From assembly GCA_905480605.1 (NCBI GenBank), contig CAJQRD010000050.1, positions 1-64,000 on the forward strand: a stretch of DNA of 64,000 nt. Direction: 5' to 3'. Source of the stretch: an uncultured Saprospiraceae bacterium (GTDB taxonomy: Bacteria > Bacteroidota > Bacteroidia > Chitinophagales > Saprospiraceae). A model generated the notes under the pieces. It saw only the letters and a program-made list of their open reading frames with translations, ran no database searches and was not told the DNA's origin. The position numbers were made by a program, and so were the translations under genes. This document shows positions 44,790-53,900 of the stretch, one piece after another. Within the stretch, counting starts at the first letter, position 1, and every line of letters starts with the position of its first letter.

Positions 44790-45793
44790 TTGATTTTTAG
44801 TTTTTGGATATAAATTTGATTATTGTACTTTTCTGAAACTTGAAGGAAGTATACTCCTTTGGATAAGTGAGAAATATCAATATTTTCTGTTGAATCAGAA
44901 TTTAGGAAAGATACATGTTGGCCGAGTATTGAAAAAACTTGTATTGCAATAATCTCTTGATCAGTTTTTATTGAAATTTTCCCTGTACTATTTGGATTAG
45001 GAAAAATTAGAATATTGTCATGACTATATTGGATATTTTCATCAGATACCGTTGCTTTATATTCATTGTAAGCTGATTGTAATTCATCGATTGGTTCAAC
45101 ACTAAATGGAGTAGAACCAATATTTAAATCAAGACTTAGGTTACCATAGGAGGCGTCAGTATCTGTTGGTTGAGCAACTCTTAAAAAAGCAGATAAGGAA
45201 CTGACGCCTTCACTTAGGCATCTTTGATCTGCTCCAGGTCTTTTTGCACCTTGCATTGCAGCCATTAATTTATCTGCCAGTGTGCCGTTCGTTTCCAGGA
45301 AGGCTTTTTCCATATCTTGGAGTACATCAATACTGATAAGTATATTACCTTGGATAGCATAATTGTCTCCGATTAACTGACCTGCTTCCGCAAAGTTATT
45401 GGCCCCTGTAAAGCCTGCAGATCGTGTTGTGTTATTATTGATGTCAACAATCCCATATTGCCTATCATTGATGTTTCCACCGCCAGATGAATTGTCATTT
45501 AATTTTAACCAATCAATAATTTCTTCAGGTGAATCACCGGATTCCATTCTATCTAGAGCTGCACTCATGTTGAATGGACTCCACCAAGCTTGCGTATTTA
45601 TGGCACCTTTGCCAGGAATAATGTCGCTGATAGTTAAAGCGCCTTCTTCGCCATTTAAAATAATATTGTCAAGACAGGTCGCACCTGCACTTCCTACTTC
45701 TTTGCTTGTAGGATCAGCCGCGACAATCGAGAAAGTATGTTGTCCATTGAGATGACACACAAGAAGACATAATACAAAGGTTAGAAATCTCAT
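44786..45793 (-). CDS. DUF1028 protein with T9SS type-A sorting domain
   Basis: 335 residues. The signal peptide ends HLNGQ. Residues ~19-230 are a DUF1028 Ntn-hydrolase-like domain (HTFSIVAADPTSKEVGSAGATCLDN at the start; AIQGNILISIDVLQDMEKAF; GADQRCLSEGVSSLSAFLRV). The C-terminal ~75 residues are a Por secretion tail (LIFPNPNSTGKISIKT ... SKGVYFLQVS), so the protein is exported through T9SS. DUF1028 enzymes are thought to be hydrolases but no reaction is established. It overlaps the phosphodiesterase gene by 4 bases, so both are probably made together. Confidence 0.88.
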   Translation of the reverse strand: MRFLTFVLCLLVCHLNGQHTFSIVAADPTSKEVGSAGATCLDNIILNGEEGALTISDIIPGKGAINTQAWWSPFNMSAALDRMESGDSPEEIIDWLKLNDNSSGGGNINDRQYGIVDINNNTTRSAGFTGANNFAEAGQLIGDNYAIQGNILISIDVLQDMEKAFLETNGTLADKLMAAMQGAKRPGADQRCLSEGVSSLSAFLRVAQPTDTDASYGNLSLDLNIGSTPFSVEPIDELQSAYNEYKATVSDENIQYSHDNILIFPNPNSTGKISIKTDQEIIAIQVFSILGQHVSFLNSDSTENIDISHLSKGVYFLQVSEKYNNQIYIQKLKIN

Positions 45794-46034
45794 TTTTTAA
45801 ACAAAGGTATACATAACGAATAGAGCTCAGAAGTATATTGCGAACTTAATTTATATCCTAAACTAAATTGCATATAAGGTTTTGTTTCTAAATTTATTAA
45901 TAGTCAGTATTATACGTATAGTTATTAATTTAATATGTATATGAACGCTGTAAAAATATTGAATATCAATGTTATGTGAAAGACCCATATATAATTTTCT
46001 AGTTTAATGTTGTTTTTAATTGCAACTCCTCGTA

Positions 46035-47378
46035 TTAACCTACAAATAAACTGACAACAACGGCCATTGTAAACCCAGAAAAAGCCAGGATCGTAGTCAT
46101 CATTGACCAAGATTTAAATGTATCTTTTTCGTTCATACCTAAATACTGACTTACAAGCCAAAACCCACTGTCATTGACATGTGACAATATAGATGCACCG
46201 GAGGCGATGGCAATTACAATACAGGCTAAATATGCTGAATTTGTGTTTTGTAAATCCAAAAGAGGTGCGACCAAACCTGCGGATGTAATCATTGCTACTG
46301 TAGCTGAGCCCTGGATAATTCTTATCAAACATGCTGCTAAAAATGCAAACAATAAAATAGGGAAACCGATATCGCTCATTGATTCTGCAATCATTGCTCC
46401 TGCTCCTGTATCAACCAATACTTGTTTGAAAACACCTCCAGCTCCAGTCAATAGAATTATTGTTCCTGCTGGACCAAATGATTTTTTTGAAACTTCCAGC
46501 AATTGATCTTTTGTAAATTTTCTTCTAATTCCTAAAAAGTACCAAGCCAGTATATTTGCAATTATCAAAGCTACGAATGGGTGTCCAATTAGTTCTATAA
46601 TTTTTCTTACTGAGCTTTCTTCAGCTAAATTAAATAGTCCACTTTTAATAAATGTTCCTAGTAAAATTAAAATAATGGGCAACGCAATAATTGAAATAAT
46701 AAGTCCGAAAGGTAGAATGTCTTTTTCTTCTGATTTTTCAAAATTATTTTCTAGCGGGGCATCTACGTGAATTTTGGTTGAGATGTACTTTCCAAAAAAC
46801 AACCCGGAAACGATTGCTGTTGGAATTCCGCAAATCAATCCGATTAGAATAACGCTTCCTAAATCAACATTAATGATATCTGCCACGGCTACTGGTCCAG
46901 GTGTCGGAGGAATAAAGGAATGAGTAATTGCTAGACCTGCCAAAAGTGGAATAGCGTAGAGTAAAAGTGATTTTTTCGTTTTTCGTTGAATTGAGTAAAT
47001 GACGGGAATTAGAATAATAAATGCAACATCAAAGAATACTGGAATGGCAATAATAAACCCTGCGATCATCATTGCCAATGGTGCACGCTTCTCACCAAAT
47101 TTGTTAAGTAAAAAATTAACAATGCTTTGAGCTCCACCAGAGTACTCCAGAATGGCGCCAAACATGGCTCCGAGTCCAACAACTGTAGCTACAAACCCTA
47201 ACGTATTGCCCATGCCTTTTTGAATTGTACCTATAATTTCTACAGGATCTAATCCAGATAATAATCCAGCTGTAATACTTGCAATCAATAGAGATATAAA
47301 TGCTGGTATTTTTAATTTTAGAATTAAAAAGAGCAATAGAAAAACGGCAAATCCAAATGCTAAAAGTAATTCACCCAT
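46035..47378 (-). CDS. GntP-family gluconate permease
   Basis: A proton-symporter for gluconate or related aldonates in the inner membrane. 447 residues, ~12-14 hydrophobic segments. Family features include GLDPVEIIGTIQKGMGNTLGFVATVVGLGAMFG, HSFIPPTPGPVAVADIINVDLG and the C-terminal IIQGSATVAMITSAG followed by HVNDSGFW. It follows gnd and gluconokinase on the same strand, which supports gluconate as substrate. Gap to gnd is 166 bases, so a separate promoter is possible. Confidence 0.92.
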   Translation of the reverse strand: MGELLLAFGFAVFLLLFLILKLKIPAFISLLIASITAGLLSGLDPVEIIGTIQKGMGNTLGFVATVVGLGAMFGAILEYSGGAQSIVNFLLNKFGEKRAPLAMMIAGFIIAIPVFFDVAFIILIPVIYSIQRKTKKSLLLYAIPLLAGLAITHSFIPPTPGPVAVADIINVDLGSVILIGLICGIPTAIVSGLFFGKYISTKIHVDAPLENNFEKSEEKDILPFGLIISIIALPIILILLGTFIKSGLFNLAEESSVRKIIELIGHPFVALIIANILAWYFLGIRRKFTKDQLLEVSKKSFGPAGTIILLTGAGGVFKQVLVDTGAGAMIAESMSDIGFPILLFAFLAACLIRIIQGSATVAMITSAGLVAPLLDLQNTNSAYLACIVIAIASGASILSHVNDSGFWLVSQYLGMNEKDTFKSWSMMTTILAFSGFTMAVVVSLFVG

Positions 47379-47544
47379 TTTTTATTTTTTTCAATGTTTT
47401 AATGCTTGTCGTCTTTATATTCAAGTAGCTAGGTCAAAAAAAAACACTAGCGAAGGTTTCAAGTCATGATAATTTATAATTATAACTTATTAATCATTAA
47501 TCGACATTTTATAAGCCATAATTTATAATCCATAATCTTATAAA

Positions 47545-48951
47545 TTAACTCCAATCTGTATGGTATGATTTTCCTGAATTATCATCTTTTCTCTTATATG
47601 TGTGCGCTCCAAAATAATCTCTTTGACCTTGAATTATATTCGCGGTGGATTGAGCATTTATATAAGCTGTTATATAGTTACTGGCAGCAGATAAACAAGG
47701 AATACTATGTCTGTTTAATATAGCAATAGCTGTTACTTCCAATAAATCATCAATTGAATTTTTTATTTCTGAAATAATTTCTGGTGATAAGAGAATTCTG
47801 TCAGTTGACTTTAATACCTTGATTAAAGACTTCATGAGTGTTGATCTTATGATGCAACCGTTAGTCCAAACTCTTGCAATTTCTGGCATATTTAGGTCCC
47901 AAGAATATTCATTTGAGGCTGCTGAGATTAGGTGAATGCCTTGATGATGGTTGATTATACGTGCTGCTTTATATGCATCATGAATTTGATCAATATTTAA
48001 GTCAAAGATCTCTGATGAATTATCAGTATCATACAAATTTTGAGCCTTTACCCTTTCTTCTTTAAATGCAGAAATATAACGTGCAAATAAGGCCTCGTTT
48101 ATCATTGTTATCGAAACGCCTAATTCTGCTGCAGCAATGCTTGTCCAACTTCCTGTTCCCTTGTTTCCTGCTTGATCTAAGATGATGTCAATTAGCCATT
48201 CACCATCATCTTTTTTAGTGATAACTTCACTGCTGATTTCTAGTAAATAACTTGATAGTTCTCCTTCGTTCCATCTTTTAAATAGAGATGCAATTTCATT
48301 CGGATCAAGAAGCAAACCAAATCTCATTAATGAATAGACCTCAGCAATAAGCTGCATTTCTGCATATTCAATTCCATTGTGTACCATTTTTACAAAATGG
48401 CCTGAGCCTCCTTTTCCGATATAACTGCAACAGGCCTTGTTGTTAAAATCCCTGGCTGCGATTTTTTCAATAAACGGGGCTATTTTTTCATAAGATTCTT
48501 TGTCACCACCTGGCATAACTGAAGGTCCCTTTAATGCACCTTCTTCTCCTCCCGAAATTCCAGAACCAATAAAGTGAATACCAAACTCTTTTAATGACTC
48601 TATACGTTGAGCTGTATCTTTATAGTGTGAATTACCACCATCGATAATAATATCATTTGGTTCTAAAAGTGAAGAAATTTCATTTATAGTACTATCTGTT
48701 ACATCTCCTGCTTTCACCATTAACAGTATCTTTCTTGGGGTGGACAAGTCATTGACAAAGGCCTTAAGGTCTTCAAATCCAGAGGCAGAACTTAATTCGT
48801 TATATTCTGCAATAAAATTTTGAGCAACTAATTCTTCCGAACCTTTTTCATATCTATTGAATAAGGCTAGTTTAATACCCTTTGATGCAAAATTTCTAGC
48901 TAGGCTTTTACCCATCACTCCCATTCCTATAATACCAAATTCTTTCTTCAT
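47545..48951 (-). CDS. gnd: 6-phosphogluconate dehydrogenase (decarboxylating)
   Basis: Oxidises 6-phosphogluconate to ribulose-5-phosphate and CO2 with NADP. 468 residues, full length. The N-terminal Rossmann motif GMGVMGKSLARN lies near residues 6-17, IDGGNSHYKDT and SGGEEGALKGPSVMPGG contact substrate, HNGIEY holds the catalytic-type Lys/His region (KMVHNGIEYAEMQ), and GNKGTGSWTS follows. It ends in an ordinary Gly/Arg-rich tail (GQRDYFGAHTYKR). Lies 37 bases after gluconokinase, so gluconate is funnelled to the pentose phosphate pathway. Confidence 0.95.
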   Translation of the reverse strand: MKKEFGIIGMGVMGKSLARNFASKGIKLALFNRYEKGSEELVAQNFIAEYNELSSASGFEDLKAFVNDLSTPRKILLMVKAGDVTDSTINEISSLLEPNDIIIDGGNSHYKDTAQRIESLKEFGIHFIGSGISGGEEGALKGPSVMPGGDKESYEKIAPFIEKIAARDFNNKACCSYIGKGGSGHFVKMVHNGIEYAEMQLIAEVYSLMRFGLLLDPNEIASLFKRWNEGELSSYLLEISSEVITKKDDGEWLIDIILDQAGNKGTGSWTSIAAAELGVSITMINEALFARYISAFKEERVKAQNLYDTDNSSEIFDLNIDQIHDAYKAARIINHHQGIHLISAASNEYSWDLNMPEIARVWTNGCIIRSTLMKSLIKVLKSTDRILLSPEIISEIKNSIDDLLEVTAIAILNRHSIPCLSAASNYITAYINAQSTANIIQGQRDYFGAHTYKRKDDNSGKSYHTDWS

Positions 48952-48987
48952 CTTTTCTTAAATATTGAATTAGTAATTATAATGTTT

Positions 48988-49467
48988 TTATTTTAGCTTT
49001 CGCTTTAATTCATTAATTATATCATCAATTGACTGGCTTATATCAACCACGATTACATTTGAGGGTTCTTCAAGTACTTCAAATTGAGATTTAAGTAAAT
49101 GAGGAGGCATGAAGTGATTTTCTCTCTTGCCAATTCTATTGTAAATTTGATTAAAATTTCCTTTTAAGTATATAAATTCTATTGAGCCTAAATCTTGAGA
49201 TAGTAATTTTCTATAATCTTCCTTTAGTGCTGAACAGGCATAAATAGCAGATTGATTTTGATTCAGCATATGTCTATTTATAGCTTTAAGCCAAGGTTTT
49301 CTATCAGTGTCGTCTAGTTGAAACCCATTAGACATTTTGTCAATATTTAATTGTGGATGAAAGTCATCACCATCAAAAAAATTATAACCAAAGAACTCTG
49401 ATATTTTTTGACCAATTGTAGTTTTTCCAGATCCTGAAACACCCATAATTACATAAATAGTTTTCAT
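48988..49467 (-). CDS. Gluconokinase
   Basis: Phosphorylates gluconate to 6-phosphogluconate. 159 residues from ATG 49467 (the family start MKTIYVIMGVSGSGKTT); a longer start would sit inside the GNAT gene. The P-loop GVSGSGKTT lies at residues 9-17, then DGDDFHPQLNIDKMSNG, YACSALKEDYRKLL, FIYLKGN and FMPPHLLKSQFEVLEEP, all typical of GntK/IdnK. Its ATG overlaps the GNAT stop by 4 bases. Confidence 0.93.
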   Translation of the reverse strand: MKTIYVIMGVSGSGKTTIGQKISEFFGYNFFDGDDFHPQLNIDKMSNGFQLDDTDRKPWLKAINRHMLNQNQSAIYACSALKEDYRKLLSQDLGSIEFIYLKGNFNQIYNRIGKRENHFMPPHLLKSQFEVLEEPSNVIVVDISQSIDDIINELKRKLK

Positions 49468-50000
49468 GTCCAGTTTTTTAATTTCAATTCTTCTTTTTTC
49501 AAGATCCATCGATTGACTTCTTGTTCAAAATTAATAGTTCCTGGTATAGTGTTGTACTTTTTATCAAATTTGAATCCTAATTTCTTCATTGTTTTATTAG
49601 GTGCTGGATTAAGCGCATAAGGTTCGCAAATGATCTTGTCAAGTTCAAATAGTTTAAAAAATATAGGAATACTAAGTTGAAGTAGTCTATGTCCTAATCC
49701 GGAATTTCTTTTCTTAGAATTCCAGATATGAAAGTGCATAACTGCATGGTTGCCAAAATAGATATTGTTAAGATTGTTATGTCCTATTGGTATGTTATTA
49801 TCTAGCCAAATACAGGCAAAATTCTGTTTTTCCTTATAATTTTGGATCAACTGACTTTCTAAATTGGCTTTGAATATACTTCTTGGTTGCATTCTCTTAA
49901 TGTCAGCACCCATAATGTTTAATTGATATTCTGATCTAGAATACCAATAATCAAGTAATAATTCTACATCATTAGATGTAATTTCTCTTACTGATAACAT
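49464..50000 (-). CDS. GNAT-family N-acetyltransferase
   Basis: 178 residues. GNAT signatures: IWLDNNIPIGHNNLNNI (core strands), SKKRNSGLGHRLLQLSIPIFF (acetyl-CoA loop, a variant of R/QxxGxG/A) and ALNPAPNKTMKKLGFKF (the NxxxxxxLEK-like C-terminal motif). It probably acetylates a small molecule or a protein. It is the first gene of the gluconate operon by position, and its stop overlaps the gluconokinase start. A link to gluconate metabolism is not evident from the sequence. Confidence 0.85.
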   Translation of the reverse strand: MLSVREITSNDVELLLDYWYSRSEYQLNIMGADIKRMQPRSIFKANLESQLIQNYKEKQNFACIWLDNNIPIGHNNLNNIYFGNHAVMHFHIWNSKKRNSGLGHRLLQLSIPIFFKLFELDKIICEPYALNPAPNKTMKKLGFKFDKKYNTIPGTINFEQEVNRWILKKEELKLKNWT

Positions 50001-50990
50001 ATCATAGATTTTAAAAGAATAACAAATATTCTAATTTGTATTGTCTTTTAGCAGAGTTTTGAAGTTTAATTTGTTAGAAGTATGGATGAAACGACGGAGT
50101 TAATACTTTTTGGCCAAGATAATCAAAGCATATTTAATTATAATTTTATCCTGCATTTACACCGGAATTCCTATTTCTTTCTTTAATTAATTACCAGTCA
50201 TTAGGAGTAGGTTTCTGTTTTTTTTAATATTAAGCTTAATAGGTTTTGTTAAATCTTATATTGTTGACAATACAAACTTCATTGTTTTAAATGGTATAAG
50301 AAGAGTTGTCGATTTTCCAACTCCGTTTTGACGCGAGGGAATTATGTTTTGTATTGTGTTAATGAAAGTGCAGTATTTAAGACTATGGACAAAAGATTAA
50401 AATGGTTTAGTGTTTCGGATGATCTGCTTTACAATTTAGAGAAAAGGAAAAAGTTGCTTTTAGTATTTCAGACGTATGTGATGAGAGTTTTAATTTACCA
50501 TTGGTTGATTGTTATTCAACCCTGTAAATGATGTGGGTTGAAAGAAATGATGCACTTGCCAAAGAACTAAAATCTGATTCGGCCCTATTATACTATTTTC
50601 AAATGAATGAAGAATTTGGAATCTTAAACGACAAAGCAAATACCTATCATAGGTTATTGGTGCGTTTAGCGCATACTGTATCGTTAGTGAACCAAATTTA
50701 AAAAGACATTGTTGAATAAATAGCGTTTTCTTCCAGTATCTCACTTGCCTTAGATTGCGTTATGTCTTATCTTATAGGTGGTAAAGGATTTGGTTCCAGA
50801 AATTTGATCTTGGATCAATCAATTTATAATAGCAAATGAAAAATGGTTAAATTGGACATATGCAAGGTGTTATACGTTATATAAGTGTATCTTATTAAGG
50901 GTATACTACCAATTAAATGGTAATTTATCATATGAATCGGAACAAAGTGTATTATTTCGTAGTTTTCAGTATAGAAAAACATTAGGAATC
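50001..50990. other. Gene-poor stretch between the gluconate operon and the fasciclin adhesin
   Basis: 990 bases without an intact gene. The middle (50328-50701) looks like a broken coding sequence and is listed separately. The rest is AT-rich and non-coding; it must contain the promoters for the divergent GNAT/gluconate operon and the fasciclin gene. No strong promoter match was found. Confidence 0.45.
50328..50701 (+). pseudogene. Degraded coding-like region of unrecognised origin
   Basis: Three in-order pieces read like one protein: frame 1 from ~50334 (NYVLYCVNESAVFKTMDKRL...) to about 50450, then a frameshift into a second frame (VAFSISDVCDESFNLPLVD), then a TAA at 50525-50527 in that frame, and after it the same frame continues with WVERNDALAKELKSD to a TAA at 50699-50701. 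The pieces have normal amino-acid composition. I do not recognise the family, so the link between the pieces is an inference. Confidence 0.35.
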
Positions 50991-53900
50991 ATGAGATTGA
51001 CAATTAAAACAATATTTTTTAGCGTAGTCTTTTTAGTGATAGGCAGTGTGCAATCAAATGCGCAATCTTCAGTATACGAAGCGATTCGTCAAAATCCTAA
51101 TTTGCAAAGATTGGAGGAGGCCATTATTAATGCAAACCTTCGTACGCGATTCTCTCAGAACAACGAGGCCTTTACAATTTTTGCACCAACGAATGCCGCA
51201 ATGGCAACTATTCCATCTTCAATAATTAACAATCAAGCGCTTATTGAAGATCTTATTTTAACGCATAGCGTTAGTGGTTATTATAAGAATTTTGATTTTG
51301 TTGACGATGCTGCGGTTCACACTATTAACAACCGAGATTTAATTATTGATAGAAACGCGAATGGATTGTTTATAAATGGGGCAAAAGTTATTGTTACAGA
51401 TATTATTACAAATAATGGAATTGTACATATTATTGATACCTGGGTGCCAAAATCTGGAACTTCTGAAACAACGTTATGGTCAATAATTAATAGAAGTTCA
51501 AAGCATAAAGTTCTGTCAACAATTATCAAAGAGGCAGATTTTGAAGACCTTTACCTTCAAGACGAAAAGAAGACTGTTTTTATTCCAACAGATGAAGCAT
51601 ATTTTTCTTTGTCTCAAGAAAGATTTGATAGACTTTTAGGTGGCAATTTAAATTATATAAAAAATAATTTAGAATTTCATATTGTTGAAGATGAATTGTT
51701 TTTTGAAGATTTAGCAAATGGTGCAAAATTTACTGCCGCCAATACACAAGAACTCACGATCACTGTTAATATAAACGGAACTTATATAAACGGTGCCAAA
51801 ATACAATTTAGTGCTATTACAGCTGTTAATGGGCGGGTATATGTGATTGAAAAAGTATTGCTACCTGCTGACCTCCCACCTTTTACCTTCGTTGATTTTG
51901 TAGCTCAAAGCGAGGATCATACTTCATTGGAAAACGCTATTACTTCAGCTGGATTAATTGGAGACCTTTCAGCTGATGGCACCAGAACTTATTTTGCACC
52001 GACAGATGAAGCGTTTGCTTTGTTAGATCCTCAATGGCTTTTAAATTTGTTTGCGGACACTGATTCTTTAAGGTCGGTTCTTCTAAACCATGTATTGGCA
52101 ACCCGTAGGAATGAAGAAAACTTAATAGATGTTGAAATGGATATGGCTATCAATGGCTATGATTTGACATTTGATGAAAAGAGCAACGGTGTATTCGTAG
52201 ACGATGCAAGAATTATATTAAAGGACATACCGGTTGATAATGGTATTGTACATGTTATAGATGTGGTTCTAGTTGAAATCATAGAACCCTTCACTGTTTA
52301 TGATATTATTTCAACACACGACTCTTTGACACGTTATAACTTCTATGTGCTCAAACATAATTTTGATGAAATTTTGAATCAACCAGGGCCATATACAGTT
52401 TTTGCACCGAGTGATGATGCAATTGATATGATGCCAGAACAATTCTTGGAAGACCTCAATAGTATTACTCCTGACTTGCTAGATGATTTGGTTCGGAGTC
52501 ATGTGGTTGAAGGATTTGAGACTTCGGACTCATTGACTATTGATAGAGATTTTTTAGCTTTTAATGGCTTTGGTCTTACTGTAGGTACAGATAGTTTATC
52601 CAATCTTTTTTTAAATCAATCTGGTATTGTAGTCACAAATTTATTTGCAGACAATGGTGTTGTTCATATAATTGACGCTGTTGTAAACCCTTTGGATACT
52701 TTTGTGACTATTTTTGATTTTATTAGTCAAAGCCCTATTCACAATACTTTGGAGTCACTGGTTCGTATTTCTAGTATTCGTGATATTCTTGATTCACCAG
52801 GAGCTCAAACATTTTTCGCTCCAACAGATGATGCATTTTCTAATTTACCAACAAGTGTGCTAAGCGATATATTAGGAGATCCTAATGGTTTGTTGCTTGA
52901 TGTATTATTGAGACACGCGGTGCCAGGTAATGTTACTTCAGCGGAACTCGAGATGCTTACAGAGATAACAAATTCGAATTTAGATGTATTGGGAATTGAA
53001 GTAATTAATGGTGAAATATTTATCAATGATGCTAAAATTATAGTGCGCGATGTAGTTTTAGATAACGGAATTGTACATGTAATAGACGCACTAATTGGAC
53101 AAGCTGAAATTGTCAATACAGTATTTGATGTAATTGTTAATAGTGAGAATCATGGGCAATTGGAAACTTTGATTTTGTTTGCTGACTTTGATGATGATTT
53201 GACATTGGAGAATAATTTAACAGTGTTTGCACCTACCGATAATGCATTTAATGCTTTACCTCAGAGTGTGCTTGACCAATTGATGTCAATTGATACTGAT
53301 TTCTTATTGAATGTTTTAAATCTTCATAAGCACAATGATTTGGCTTTGACAAGCACATTCTTTAACGGCCGTAAGTTGTTGATGGCAAACGGGGAAGAAG
53401 TGACAATAGAAATTGTCAACAATGAAGTTTTTGTCAACAATGCCAAAATTGTTACTCAAGATATTCTGGCTGATAATGGAATTGTACATGTAGTTGACGC
53501 ATTGATAATGACTCCAGTGAATTTGAAAAATGTTTATGAAATTGTATCTACAGAGAGCAATCTTACCACTATGAAGAAGGCGGTAGATGCGGCTAGTCTT
53601 GATGATGAGTTAACTAATGAAACTGATATTACTTTGTTTGCTCCATCAGACGAGGCATTTGAGGCTTTACCCGATGGTGTATTAGATGAATTGTTGACGA
53701 ATAGTACCTCAGATTTGATCGATATACTTTTAAAGCATAAACACAATTCTATATTGTTGTCTACGGATTTCGTAAATGGTGAAAGGATCTTAATGGCGAA
53801 TGGTGAGGAGACAACAATAATTATAAAATCAAACGGACCATTTATAAATAATGCAAAAATTGAAATTACTGACATTATTGCAGAGAATGGTGTTGTGCAT

